Of a stretch of DNA of 64,000 bases, positions 26,601 through 34,921 are shown one piece after another. A program made the translations under genes and the position numbers. Each line of letters starts with the position of its first letter. Position 1 is the stretch's first letter. Under the pieces are notes generated by a model. It was not told the DNA's origin, searched no databases, and saw nothing but the letters and a program-made list of their open reading frames with translations. The DNA lies in assembly GCF_023806085.1 (NCBI RefSeq), contig NZ_JAMSLX010000016.1, positions 1 to 64,000 of the forward strand, read 5' to 3'. The DNA comes from Hephaestia sp. MAHUQ-44 (GTDB lineage: Bacteria > Pseudomonadota > Alphaproteobacteria > Sphingomonadales > Sphingomonadaceae).

Positions 26601-26763
26601 CGGCCGCGTCCTGTTGCGCCGCACTGTCGATCGCCGTGGGTGCGGGATCATCAGCCGGCGCTGCCTGCCCGAAGGCGAGCTGCGGAATGACCAATGATGT
26701 CGCGATTGCCAAAACCGACGCCGTGCGCACCAACGCTGACGACGGACGAGTGCTGCTCAGCAT
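23623..26763 (-). CDS. TonB-dependent receptor (TonB-Xanth-Caul type)
   Basis: Outer-membrane active transporter, 1046 aa. The signal peptide ends at LAFGQAAP, the TonB box region reads SDIVVTGIRASLERS near residue 55, and a plug domain follows (KFPDTNLAESLQRITGVSINRTNGEGALVTVRGFG). The large barrel ends LLGARFRF with a C-terminal Phe. The plug wording matches the family (TIGR01782) used for carbohydrate uptake in Caulobacter and Xanthomonas. A divergent LacI regulator and a 14-bp palindrome 71 bases upstream suggest sugar-controlled expression. GGAGGGGCAGG precedes the ATG. Confidence 0.92.
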   Translation of the reverse strand: MLSSTRPSSALVRTASVLAIATSLVIPQLAFGQAAPADDPAPTAIDSAAQQDAAGSDIVVTGIRASLERSIAIKRNSTGVVDAISAEDIGKFPDTNLAESLQRITGVSINRTNGEGALVTVRGFGPTYNLVTLNGRTLATSNVSVVGGDENADSAQGSSRSFDFSNLASEGVRTLEVYKTGRAAVPSGGIGATINVVTRHPLDSNQSGLSGSIGAKAVYDTSVNGCLDCGSKVTPELSGVLNWADESNTFGVALFGSYQKRNFTSISATSNDWNIMPYGTFLSGGFTKSDGSTVIEGAPSNADQLVAVPNDSRYHYAEGSRERINGQVVLQFRPSDSLLLTADALYAQNNQRETRSDLSNWFSRPFDEVHFDGNTPVATAVYVHETLNGVKDEGMELQSRAQKGRLQDYGLNAKYDFTSNFSLNLDGHYSKASSRPDNANGNSSTLVGIGANVVSAHSVDYSGKIPVQDVTFGPGGGLTLGNVGSQMGRTYASSQAQTVKELRADFGWDLGDGSRFDFGGNYRDSNMHQTRVATQQTLGDWGITNPGDVEQLAPGALEAFCLVCKFDRYNPGSDPESQIAYRGNAADIYSILSPHYAGVGNAVGLTTNEDNRVKEKIWAAYGQVTWKGEIAGRNASLVAGVRYEHTKSTSTSLVAVPSEIKWVSDNDFTVVISPDNSFLTDSGSYDNILPAMDFQLEIARNLIGRLSFSKTIARPNYGSLFTSTSVGGPPRPIANGGVPSGSTGNARLKPLTSDNIDLSFEYYYKPDSYISVGFFDKRVHNFIGNGQHSSDLFGLRDPSSGAPGSRSGDAKAALTTLGADTSDANLFVMTSLIDQLGSVAAAVTAYTDPAHYNAATRTLSDAYIQSINNNFDVSADPSDPLYQFQVTQPINNRDAEIYGFEIAGQHFFGNTGIGVAAAYTLVRGDVGFNLGASPSEDQFALVGLSDTFNATLIYDKNGLSARLAYNWRDKFLSGINRQGSRNPEFTKPFGQFDLNISYDITPQIAVSFEGINLTQESLRTYARNVTELWYAQELDRRFLLGARFRF

Positions 26764-26833
26764 CCTGCCCCTCCTTTTTGCGATCTTGAGATCGCTATCT
26801 CCCGATATTTACGACGCCTCCCTTTGGCGTTGT

Positions 26834-26847
26834 TGGTAGCGTTATCA
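26834..26847. promoter_or_regulatory. Candidate LacI-family operator
   Basis: TGGTAGCGTTATCA fits the symmetric form TGNTANCGNTANCA with the central CG typical of LacI-family operators. It lies 71 bases before the TonB receptor start and 161 before the divergent lacI-type gene, so one site could control both. Assignment to the adjacent regulator is inferred. Confidence 0.6.
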
Positions 26848-27007
26848 TATTGTCCTACGCTGTCAACCGCCAATCATTTCCGCTCGCAAAAAACCGTCGC
26901 GCCCCATCGTCCGCTCCCGGTTTTTCCCACGAAATTCGGTTTCCGTTCGCTGGACGGTCCCCGGATCTTCGGATAAACCCCGCAAAGTATCGTAAACCGC
27001 CGCTGAG

Positions 27008-28051
27008 ATGGGCTGTGCCGGCATGACAATGACAAACGGGCGCCCGACCATGGCGGATGTCGGACGCCTCGCAGGAGTCTCGATCAAAACGGTCTCGCGG
27101 GTGTTCAACGACGAGCCCCATGTCAGCGACAGCATCCGATGCCGGGTGATGGATGCCGCGCGGCGACTCGATTATCACCCCAATGTCATGGCGCAGGCGC
27201 TCGTCCGCCGACGATCGCATCTGATCGGACTGGTGTACGAAAATCCGAGTCCCAGCTACGTCGTCGAGCTTCAGCGCGGTGTCCTCGATCGCCTCAAGGA
27301 CGAGCGCTACCGGCTGGTGGTGATCCCGATTCGCTCGGTCGAGCACAATGCCTCGGAACTCGTTGGCATGTTACGCTCGGCCGCGCTCGACGGCGTCGTA
27401 CTGGCGCCGCCCGCCGCCGATCATCCGCTGATCCTCGATCAACTCAGCCGCGCGGGTATCTCCTGCGCGCGTATCGCGCCGACACGCCTGTTCGACGCGG
27501 CGCCCTCGGTCATCATCGACGATCAGGTCGCCGCGACCGACATCGCCAACCATCTGCTCAGCCTCGGCCATCGCGAGATCGCGATCATCAAGGGCGACCC
27601 GACGCATCCCGCCAGCGACGCGCGGATGGCGGGCTATACGCGCGCATTCGCGGCGGCGGGCGTGACCATCCGGCCCGACTGGATCGAAGCCGGGCAGTTC
27701 ACCTTCGATAGCGGGCTGGAGGCCGGGCGCCGCTTGCTGCGCCATGCGCCCCGCCCCACCGCCATCCTCGCGCAGAACGACGACATGGCGACCGGCGCGC
27801 TGATGGCGGCGCGCGAATTCGGGCTGCGCGTCCCCGGCGATGTCTCGATCGCAGGGTTCGACGATTCCGAAATCTCGCGCATCGCCTGGCCCCCGCTTAC
27901 CACCGTTCGCCAGCCGGTGTTCGACATGGCGGTCGACGCGGCCGACATGCTGATCGCCCAGCTCGAGCGCCGCGCGGTCGATGGCCCGCGCGACCATCGG
28001 CATCAGCTGATCGTCCGCGCCTCCACCGCGCCGCCGTCGGCGCTACCCTAA
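27008..28051 (+). CDS. LacI family transcriptional regulator
   Basis: Sugar-responsive DNA-binding repressor, 347 aa. The N-terminal HTH and hinge are clear (TMADVGRLAGVSIKTVSRVFN ... YHPNVMAQALVRRRSHLIGLV), followed by a periplasmic-binding-protein-like effector domain (DQVAATDIANHLLSLGHREIAII; NDDMATGALMAAREFGLRVPGDVSIAGFDD). In-frame ATGs at 27008, 27023 and 27029 are all possible; none has a good Shine-Dalgarno. It is divergent from the TonB receptor and probably controls it and the SapC-cupin-halogenase operon. The inducer is unknown. Confidence 0.9.
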   Translation: MGCAGMTMTNGRPTMADVGRLAGVSIKTVSRVFNDEPHVSDSIRCRVMDAARRLDYHPNVMAQALVRRRSHLIGLVYENPSPSYVVELQRGVLDRLKDERYRLVVIPIRSVEHNASELVGMLRSAALDGVVLAPPAADHPLILDQLSRAGISCARIAPTRLFDAAPSVIIDDQVAATDIANHLLSLGHREIAIIKGDPTHPASDARMAGYTRAFAAAGVTIRPDWIEAGQFTFDSGLEAGRRLLRHAPRPTAILAQNDDMATGALMAAREFGLRVPGDVSIAGFDDSEISRIAWPPLTTVRQPVFDMAVDAADMLIAQLERRAVDGPRDHRHQLIVRASTAPPSALP

Positions 28052-28099
28052 CGGCTGCGCGCGCGACGATCAGGCGTGATCGGCTGAATTCTCGCGCGG

Positions 28100-28135
28100 G
28101 TGCGTCGGGGGATGTCGGCGCATCCCCCGACGCAC
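28100..28135. terminator. Hairpin between convergent genes
   Basis: Perfect 15-bp inverted repeat (GTGCGTCGGGGGATG / CATCCCCCGACGCAC) with a six-base loop, between the lacI-type gene and the convergent glycosidase gene. No T-tract, so termination would be weak or factor-assisted; it may serve both strands. Confidence 0.65.
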
Positions 28136-28137
28136 GG

Positions 28138-29718
28138 TCACGCCTTGCGCAGCCGGAGCGCGATATAGGGCCTGTCGGGCAACGCGATGTTCGGCCGGGC
28201 GGGATCGTGGACATTATAGTCGTCGCGCTGTTCCATCCGGAACACGCCTTCGACGGGGGTAATGGTCATGTTCCACGTGTCGATGATGTCGGCGCGATAG
28301 GCGCCGTGCGGATCGCCCTTGCGCCCCGGCAGGATCACGGGCCATTCGGCCGGCGTCTGGGTGCCGAAATATTTGAGGTAATAATCGAACGGCTTGCCGG
28401 CGATGTGATAATTCCACCACGGCTGGATCGGGTCGATCCCCGGCACCGGCCCGTCCTCCATGATCTGCTTGAGGAACGCGAGCCGCGGCGCGCTGGTGCC
28501 CTTGAGCACCCCGCCCTGCCCCAGCCAGGAGAAATCGGCGTCGCGGTTGGGATCGAAGGTCTCGCTATGGCCCACATAGGTGCCGCCGAGCAGCCCCCAC
28601 CAGAAGCGTTCGACCATCTCTTCACCGCTGAGCCAGCCCCACCGCTTGGTCGAATTGCCCTCATAGACGACCTCGTCGAACACCACCGGCTTGAGCGTCA
28701 TCGCACGGTGCAATTCGGCGCGCAGATCGTCGAGCACCGCCGCGCCGTTCTGGACGCTAGCGTGGGTGATCCACGGCTTGCGGTGATCGTAATAGGTGTT
28801 GATCTGATGGATCGACCGCAGGCGATCGTGTGGATCGGCGGCGACCAATATCTCGAACAGATGGTCCCAATCGGCCATCGTCTTGGTCTTGATGGCATCA
28901 TATTCGTTGGCCATCGCCCACCACACATGGCGATAGGCGCCGAACCGGGCGGCGACATAGCGGACGTAACGCTCGTCATCGGCGCGCGCCATGTCGTTAT
29001 AGCCGCGCACCTCATCATAGGGATGAAACAGAATGATGTCGGCCTCGATCCCGAGCGCACCGAGGCGCAGGATACGATCCTCATAGCGACGAAAATAATC
29101 GGGATCGAAGCGCGTCGGGTCCCAATCCTTCGGCCCGTCGCCCGTGCGTGCGAACGGATTGGTCGCAACCGACGGCACGTTGGGCGTAATCAGCATCCGC
29201 ATCTTGTTGAAAGGGGCAGCGCGCAGCGTCTTGAGCGTTTCGGTACATTTGGCGTCCGACTGGAGCGCCCATGAATAGCAGGTCGTGCCGATCTGGCGGT
29301 ACGGCGTGCCATCGGCATAAGTGAAGTGATAGCCGTCGGCGCTCACCCGTACCGGGCCGTGATTTCCCTTGGCGGGCGCGACGCAATCGAAGCTGCCTGA
29401 CTGGCCATCGATCGCCCTGACGTTGCTGGTGCTGCGCCATGTCCAGCGACCGATCTCGGGCGGGCTGAAGCGGACGCGATAGACGCCCTTGCCGTCATAG
29501 AAACCGGGGACCCGAATTTGTTGGCCCGCCCGTTCGAACACCGCGGCCAGCGTCACATCGTCGAACGGATTGCCGCTGTCGGGACCGTTGAAGACCAGTT
29601 CGTGGACGCCCCAGCGCTCGGTGGCCTTGGTTGTTTGGCCCAGCGCCGGCGCGGAAGCTGCCGCAGCGGCACCGATGACGACTCCGCTTTTCAGCATGTC
29701 ACGCCGTGAAACGGTCAA
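28138..29718 (-). CDS. DUF5060-domain glycoside hydrolase, Tat-exported
   Basis: Probable secreted or periplasmic glycosidase, 526 aa. A Tat signal (SRRDMLKSGVVIGAAAAA) precedes a DUF5060 beta-sandwich at about residues 35-115 (VHELVFNGPDSGNPFDDV), then a TIM-barrel domain. Candidate catalytic acids are Glu in WWAMANEYDA and Glu in PVVFDEVVYEG. The start is TTG at 29718 with GGAGAG six bases upstream; no in-frame ATG gives a complete Tat signal. It follows a TonB receptor gene and a terminator, so it may be expressed at a lower level. The pectate lyase and DUF4038 enzyme nearby suggest a pectic side-chain substrate. Confidence 0.8.
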   Translation of the reverse strand: MTVSRRDMLKSGVVIGAAAAASAPALGQTTKATERWGVHELVFNGPDSGNPFDDVTLAAVFERAGQQIRVPGFYDGKGVYRVRFSPPEIGRWTWRSTSNVRAIDGQSGSFDCVAPAKGNHGPVRVSADGYHFTYADGTPYRQIGTTCYSWALQSDAKCTETLKTLRAAPFNKMRMLITPNVPSVATNPFARTGDGPKDWDPTRFDPDYFRRYEDRILRLGALGIEADIILFHPYDEVRGYNDMARADDERYVRYVAARFGAYRHVWWAMANEYDAIKTKTMADWDHLFEILVAADPHDRLRSIHQINTYYDHRKPWITHASVQNGAAVLDDLRAELHRAMTLKPVVFDEVVYEGNSTKRWGWLSGEEMVERFWWGLLGGTYVGHSETFDPNRDADFSWLGQGGVLKGTSAPRLAFLKQIMEDGPVPGIDPIQPWWNYHIAGKPFDYYLKYFGTQTPAEWPVILPGRKGDPHGAYRADIIDTWNMTITPVEGVFRMEQRDDYNVHDPARPNIALPDRPYIALRLRKA

Positions 29719-29800
29719 AACGCACTCTCCATGGCAATGTTCGATTGGCGGCGGTGCATCTCTTGCTTGTGAAAATAGCGCCTGCGCCGCGCGTTACATA

Positions 29801-29832
29801 AAAAAACGGGGGTGGCGCGGTACGCCACCCCC
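29801..29832 (-). terminator. Intrinsic terminator after TonB receptor 2
   Basis: Ten-bp arms GGGGGTGGCG / CGCCACCCCC with a five-base loop; on the minus strand the stem runs into a G and then a T-tract. It lies between the receptor stop and the DUF5060 gene, so read-through may set the ratio of the two. Confidence 0.8.
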
Positions 29833-29845
29833 AGGCTTGCGAGGA

Positions 29846-32800
29846 TCAGAACTTGACGCGGACACCGGTGTAGAAGCGGCGGCCGATCACGTCGTATACG
29901 GCGTTCGCGTTACCCGGCAGGCCACCCCAGATCGGGGGCCGCTTGGTGTCGAACATGTTCTTCACACCGATGTAGAATTCGAAATTCTCCATGCCCGTGA
30001 AGCGAGCCTGCATATCGGTGTAAATTTTCGACTTGATGGTGAAGTATTTCGCATCGGGCACCGAGCCATCCGCCAGACGGTAGAGCGTCTGGAAGTTCTC
30101 ATAATCCAGCACCTGCGAGCTGATATATTCGTTGTTGAGCGTGAAGCCGAAGGTCTCGTTCGCCCAGTTCAGCCCGACCGTGATCGGATCACGCGGCACG
30201 CCCAGTTCACCCATGGTATTATCCTTGGGGTCGCCAGTGAGGGGACGGTAGCCGTTCTTGAGCAGATGTGTCCACGCCGCCGAGATCCCGGCCTGGCCGC
30301 CAAACAGATCGTGGCTGTAGCTGAGCGTGAAGTCGAGACCGCGCGTATACGAACCACCGCTGTTGATCAGGCCACGCACGACCTGCTCGACCGAACCGAT
30401 GCTGTACGCCCCCGAGGCAACCGAACGCCGCGTGACGAACTGGCAGAAATCGGCGAAGCCGCCCCCGTAGCATTTGTTCAGTACGGTGGCCGCCGAGACA
30501 CGGCTGATCGCGTCTTCGAGTTTGATGTCGAAATAGTCAGCCGTGAACGTCAGGTTCCGCAAGGCATGGATCGACCGCGGGTTGACCACCGCCCCCAGCG
30601 TCAGCGTCTTGCCCTTTTCCTCGCGGATGTTCGGATTGGCGGCTGTGACACCGCCCACACCCGAGAGATCCGCCTGGGTAAGCGTGAACGCCCCATTGGC
30701 CTGAATGTTCGCCAGCACCCCGGGCACTGCGCGGCAATTGTCTGCCGTTGCGCCCGGCGTGGTCAGCGTAACCCCCTGACAAGGATCGGTGATCGTGACG
30801 ATGCCGGCAGCTGGCGCCGCGAACAATTCGCCGATATTGGGTGCGCGGACGGCATGGGCGTAGACCGCACGGAAACGGATATCCTCGATCGGTGCCCATT
30901 CGGCACCAACGTTCCACGCATAGAAGGTCCCGACGGTCGAATAATCCGACATTCGGCCGGCGCCGCGCAGCGTCAGGTTGCGGAAGAACGGCGTATCGCT
31001 CAGCACGGGCACGACGATTTCGCCGTACGCTTCCTTGACGTTGAAGCTGCCCGCGGTGTCGGTCATCTGGACGTAACCGTTGCGCGCCGCATTGGTCAGC
31101 GGATCGAAGATGTCACGGCTGGACTCGCGGCGATATTCGCCGCCGACCGCCACCTGAACCGGGCCGGCCGGCAGGTTGAACAGCGAGCCGGTGAGGTTGA
31201 CCGCGGCGACCTGCATATCCTGCTTCGAATGACGGCTCATGTTGACCTGGAGATAATCGACCATCTCCGGCGTCAGCGTGTTCATACCGTAGACGTTGAT
31301 CGGCACGCAGCCGCGCCCGCGCGCTTCGGCGCTGGCGCACACCGCATCGGTCGTGCTGCCGTTCTGGTTGAAATCGTAGATGTCGGTGATGACCTGCAGG
31401 CCCTCGGCCAGATTATACAGGTTGGCGAGCCCCGACATCGACTGGTTCTGCTTGGTGAAGCCGTATTGGTAATAAGCGTCGAGTTGCCAGCTGCTGCCCA
31501 GATCGACACTTGTCCCCAGTACGGCCCGGAAATTGTCACGCTCCGTCGGGATCGTCCGCGTGCCGAACGCCGTGGTGCGCGTGAGGAAGCTCAGATCCCG
31601 ATAACCATCGCCGGTGCGATCGGTCGCGGCGGCAAATACAGCAGCCGGAACGAACGGGTTGGCGACCCGAGTGGTTGCACCGCCACCGCCGGGAACGAGC
31701 ACGTCGAATTCGATCGGATAGAAGCCCTTGGTGCCGGTGAACGCGCCGAGAGCGCTATCGGTGCGCATCGGCGACGCTTCCATCCGCCCCTTGGTGAGGA
31801 CGTTGGTGTAGGTGACTTCACCGAAGACATTGACCTTGTCGGTCACGTCATAATTGGTGCGAGCAGCGAAGGTCAGACGTTCCGACGGGGCAGCGAGCAA
31901 GCCGTATTCGGCACGGTTCCAGCCGTCCGTCGCTGCGTTATAGGCGCGGAAAGTGCCGTCCGATTCGATGATGCGGTTGGTCTGCGAACCGATCACAAAG
32001 ATACCGCCCGGCCCGACGTTCGACGGGTTGTAGAACGGCGTGAACAAATTCTCGGCAGCAGTCTGGTTGGCAGCGCTATTGCCTGCGACGCGCTGTGTCG
32101 TGCCAAGGCTCGTGTAATCGTAGCGCGAGAAGGAGCGCGAGGAATGCGTAACCTCGCCCTCGTTGACGTAACCGCCGTAAACCATGAAATTGCCGCGACC
32201 ATCACCGAAGTTCGATCCGAAGGTGGCGTTGGCCGAGAACTGGCGATCGTCACCGCGCTCGGAAATGCCCGCCTGCGTGTTGATCTGAAGCCCTTCGAAC
32301 TTCTTCTTGTAGATGAAATTGACCACGCCGGCGACGGCATCCGACCCGTACACGGCCGAGGCGCCGCCCGTGAGAACGTCAACGCGCTCGATGAATGGCG
32401 TCGGGATCATCGACAGATCGACCTGCGCCGTACCGGGAACGCCCGCCACCGAGCGGCGGCCGTCGATCAGCACGAGGGTACGATCAGGGCCGAGGTTGCG
32501 CAGGTTGACCGTCGCAAGGCCGGGATTGGTGCTCGCGCCGGTCGTGGTACGGCTCAGGCTCGCGGCACCGATGGCCGGGTTCTGCTGGAGCGCATCCTGC
32601 ACGTTGATCGTACCGGTGTTTTCCAGCGCTTCGCTCGACAGGACCTGCAACGGGCTCGGCGACGTCAGCGTGGGCGATGCAATGCGGCTGCCCGTGACGA
32701 CGATGGTGCCGGTGCTGTCATCCTGCGCCGTATCGCCGGCGGGCGTCACGATCGATTCCTGCGCGTACGCGGCGGTTGCGAACAGGGTCATGCCGCTGAC

Positions 32801-32866
32801 GCCCGCGAGAAAAGCTCCCCGCAAGCCGATCGAGACCAGCGAGCGTGTCGTCTTCGCGTATTTCAT
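29846..32866 (-). CDS. TonB-dependent receptor, pectin-locus type
   Basis: Outer-membrane transporter, 1006 aa. The signal peptide is MKYAKTTRSLVSIGLRGAF... ending at TAAYAQES, then a TonB-box-like GTIVVTGSRI, a plug domain (ENTGTINVQDALQQNPAIG; TLVLIDGRRSVAGVPGTAQVD) and a barrel ending in RRFYTGVRVKF. The start at ATG 32866 gives a proper signal peptide and follows GAGG; the GTG eight codons upstream is rejected. The sequence is of the TonB receptor subfamily common in Sphingomonadales and Xanthomonadales. With adjacent pectinolytic genes it likely imports pectic oligosaccharides; this is context inference. Confidence 0.9.
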   Translation of the reverse strand: MKYAKTTRSLVSIGLRGAFLAGVSGMTLFATAAYAQESIVTPAGDTAQDDSTGTIVVTGSRIASPTLTSPSPLQVLSSEALENTGTINVQDALQQNPAIGAASLSRTTTGASTNPGLATVNLRNLGPDRTLVLIDGRRSVAGVPGTAQVDLSMIPTPFIERVDVLTGGASAVYGSDAVAGVVNFIYKKKFEGLQINTQAGISERGDDRQFSANATFGSNFGDGRGNFMVYGGYVNEGEVTHSSRSFSRYDYTSLGTTQRVAGNSAANQTAAENLFTPFYNPSNVGPGGIFVIGSQTNRIIESDGTFRAYNAATDGWNRAEYGLLAAPSERLTFAARTNYDVTDKVNVFGEVTYTNVLTKGRMEASPMRTDSALGAFTGTKGFYPIEFDVLVPGGGGATTRVANPFVPAAVFAAATDRTGDGYRDLSFLTRTTAFGTRTIPTERDNFRAVLGTSVDLGSSWQLDAYYQYGFTKQNQSMSGLANLYNLAEGLQVITDIYDFNQNGSTTDAVCASAEARGRGCVPINVYGMNTLTPEMVDYLQVNMSRHSKQDMQVAAVNLTGSLFNLPAGPVQVAVGGEYRRESSRDIFDPLTNAARNGYVQMTDTAGSFNVKEAYGEIVVPVLSDTPFFRNLTLRGAGRMSDYSTVGTFYAWNVGAEWAPIEDIRFRAVYAHAVRAPNIGELFAAPAAGIVTITDPCQGVTLTTPGATADNCRAVPGVLANIQANGAFTLTQADLSGVGGVTAANPNIREEKGKTLTLGAVVNPRSIHALRNLTFTADYFDIKLEDAISRVSAATVLNKCYGGGFADFCQFVTRRSVASGAYSIGSVEQVVRGLINSGGSYTRGLDFTLSYSHDLFGGQAGISAAWTHLLKNGYRPLTGDPKDNTMGELGVPRDPITVGLNWANETFGFTLNNEYISSQVLDYENFQTLYRLADGSVPDAKYFTIKSKIYTDMQARFTGMENFEFYIGVKNMFDTKRPPIWGGLPGNANAVYDVIGRRFYTGVRVKF

Positions 32867-32899
32867 AACCTCAACTCCCCTAAAAAACACTTGAAAATC

Positions 32900-32918
32900 A
32901 ATAAAATGACATTTAATT
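32900..32918. promoter_or_regulatory. KdgR-like operator candidate
   Basis: AATAAAATGACATTTAATT agrees at 17 of 19 positions with the enterobacterial KdgR consensus as I recall it (AATRAAAYRYYRTTTYATT). It lies 34 bases before the TonB receptor start, where a repressor would block transcription. No IclR-family regulator is encoded in the window, so the binding protein is unknown. Confidence 0.4.
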
Positions 32919-33300
32919 CGAGATCAATTCATCGAAGGCTCGACTCATGAATCCGGAGCAAGGCGGCATCGCCACTTCGGTGGCGACAGGCGCAACCACC
33001 GCCCACCGCGGCCGATCGCGCGCGCATCGAAGTTCGGCAAAGCAGTTAAAATTGACGCGCGCAGCGCCAGAACAGGGCGCCACCTGAGCCGCAGATGGAG
33101 TGGGCCTGACGGTAGCGGCCCCTCGTCGTCACCAGCACGCGCCCCGGAGGGTATGGAGAGCGCCCCCAGATCAGCGCCAGCCCGCACGCGACACATAATC
33201 ACACGTGCCGTCCGCCCACCTTCCCCGCAATGGATGCCATGTTCAGCCATCCAAACCCCTCCTCGTGCCTGGATAGCTGGCGCGATCGCAGAGCACAAAT

Positions 33301-33317
33301 AATAATCCTATTATATT
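33301..33317. promoter_or_regulatory. AT-rich near-palindrome, copy 1
   Basis: AATAATCCTATTATATT shares 15 of 17 bases with the site at 34922-34938. It lies about 240 bases upstream of the pectate lyase start. Candidate operator shared by both plus-strand pectinolytic genes. Confidence 0.4.
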
Positions 33318-33559
33318 GTATATCTTCCGCTTTATTGCCGGAATTTGGCATGGAATTTCCTCGAAAACGGGCTGCCAAAAGGCGTTTCCTCGACCACACA
33401 CACAAAGGACGACTCAGAATAATTGATTTATTTTCAGTGCGTTATGGAAATATCCGCAAAGAGCAAACCGCCTGCCGTTGCAACAATGTCACAGACATGC
33501 TCATTATGCCAATCAGTGGTCTGATAACTACACCCGTCGATTCAGGATGAGGAAGCCCC

Positions 33560-34918
33560 ATGCGCCCCTTGCTGAGCGTCCCGACAGCCTTGCTGGCCGC
33601 GATCGCCCTGCCCGCCCAGGCCCAGCAGCTCGCCTTCCCCGGCGCCGAGGGTGCAGGGCGTTTTTCGGAAGGCGGACGCGGTGGGCGGGTGATCGCGGTC
33701 ACCAATCTGAACGATGCAGGGCCAGGCAGTTTGCGCGCCGCGATCGAGGCAGACGGGCCGCGCACGATCGTGTTTCGCGTCTCGGGCACGATCGCGCTCA
33801 AATCGGAATTGCTGCTGACACAAGGCCGGGTGACGATCGCTGGGCAGACCGCCCCTGGCGACGGCATCACGCTCAAGGACCACAGTTTCAACATCGCCGC
33901 CGATGATGTAATCGTCCGCTACATCCGCGCGCGACTGGGCGGCGCCTCGGGCACGCAGCAGGATGCGCTGACGGTCACCACAGGGCGCCGGATCATCATC
34001 GATCACGTTTCGGCGAGTTGGTCGGTCGACGAGACGCTATCGAGTTCGTCGCATTATGACACGCCCGGTGAGGGCGTTTGGGATCTGAGTGTGCAATGGT
34101 CGATCATTGCCAATTCGCTGCGCCGATCAAACCACGACAAGGGCGAACACGGTTATGGCAGCCTGATCCGTGCCGCACGCGGCGCGCGGATGAGCTATCA
34201 CCACAATCTATGGGCCAACCATCTCGATCGAATGCCGCGGCCAGGCAATTACTCGCTGCCGAGCGAGGACGACATCGGCGGCATGCTCGATTTCCGATCA
34301 AACGTTTTCTACAATTGGGGCAAGGAACGCGCCGGCTATAATTACGACGTCTCGACGCACATCCAGTATAATTTCATCGACAACAGCTACATCGCCGGCC
34401 CCGACAGCAAAGGCGCGATCGCGTTCGAGGAGAAGAACCAGCTCGCCCGTGCCTTTTATGCCGGCAACAGCATGAACGGCACGGTCCCGACCGATCAGCG
34501 CACGCTCGTGACCGGACATATTCCGGTCGGCTATTGGCTCGACGCGCCGCTCGACGTCGGCCCAGTTGTCGCCGATCCCGCCCCACAAGCCTATGAACGC
34601 GTGCTTGCCCGTGCCGGCGCCTCACGCGTCCGCGACGCGATCGACAAAAAGATCGTCGAGGGCGTGCGCACCCGCACCGGACGGATCATCGACAATGAGA
34701 CGCAGGACGGGGGCTGGCCGGTGCTCACATCACACCCCGCGCCCGTGGATAGCGATAATGACGGCATGCCCGACGCCTGGGAGCGCGCGCGCGGGCTCGA
34801 TCCGGTTCGCGCCGACGGCGCGGCAGATCGCGACCGCGACGGCTGGAGCAACCTCGAAGAATATCTGAGCGAATTGGCTGGCGACCCGAAACCCGCATCG
34901 CCGCCCGAAGTCGATTGA
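33560..34918 (+). CDS. Secreted pectate lyase-like protein
   Basis: Polysaccharide lyase-like right-handed beta-helix protein, 452 aa, exported by a signal peptide (LLAAIALPAQAQQ). Family blocks are FPGAEGAGRFSEGGRGGRVIAV, the GPGSLRAAI strand opening, VTIAGQTAPGDGITL and IIDHVSASWSVDE, which are typical of PL1-type pectate lyases of environmental bacteria. Near the C-terminus DSDNDGMPDAWE and DRDRDGWSNLEEY are calcium-binding thrombospondin-3-like repeats. GAGGAAG precedes the ATG. It would cleave polygalacturonan or rhamnogalacturonan backbones outside the cytoplasm, providing oligomers for the receptor. Confidence 0.88.
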   Translation: MRPLLSVPTALLAAIALPAQAQQLAFPGAEGAGRFSEGGRGGRVIAVTNLNDAGPGSLRAAIEADGPRTIVFRVSGTIALKSELLLTQGRVTIAGQTAPGDGITLKDHSFNIAADDVIVRYIRARLGGASGTQQDALTVTTGRRIIIDHVSASWSVDETLSSSSHYDTPGEGVWDLSVQWSIIANSLRRSNHDKGEHGYGSLIRAARGARMSYHHNLWANHLDRMPRPGNYSLPSEDDIGGMLDFRSNVFYNWGKERAGYNYDVSTHIQYNFIDNSYIAGPDSKGAIAFEEKNQLARAFYAGNSMNGTVPTDQRTLVTGHIPVGYWLDAPLDVGPVVADPAPQAYERVLARAGASRVRDAIDKKIVEGVRTRTGRIIDNETQDGGWPVLTSHPAPVDSDNDGMPDAWERARGLDPVRADGAADRDRDGWSNLEEYLSELAGDPKPASPPEVD

Positions 34919-34921
34919 CGA

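Larger units (their letters stand above)
32867..33559. promoter_or_regulatory. Divergent intergenic region of the pectin locus
   Basis: About 690 bases between the receptor (minus) and the pectate lyase (plus), more AT-rich at both ends than the surrounding genes. It holds a KdgR-like box at 32900-32918 and an AT-rich near-palindrome at 33301-33317. A possible 106-codon frame at 33230-33550 has no family resemblance and is not called. The stretch should contain both promoters. Confidence 0.6.

Noticed and set aside
24829-26697. 622-codon plus-strand frame inside TonB receptor 1
   Set aside because: Shadow of the receptor gene; no signal peptide or domain.
29570-32950. 1126-codon plus-strand frame opposite TonB receptor 2
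   Set aside because: Long open frames are common opposite GC-rich genes; composition is Arg/Val/Glu-rich and featureless, while the minus strand reads as a receptor with a signal peptide.
33230-33550. 106-codon frame upstream of the pectate lyase
   Set aside because: No family resemblance, unusual composition, and it covers the region expected to hold promoters and the AT-rich palindrome.
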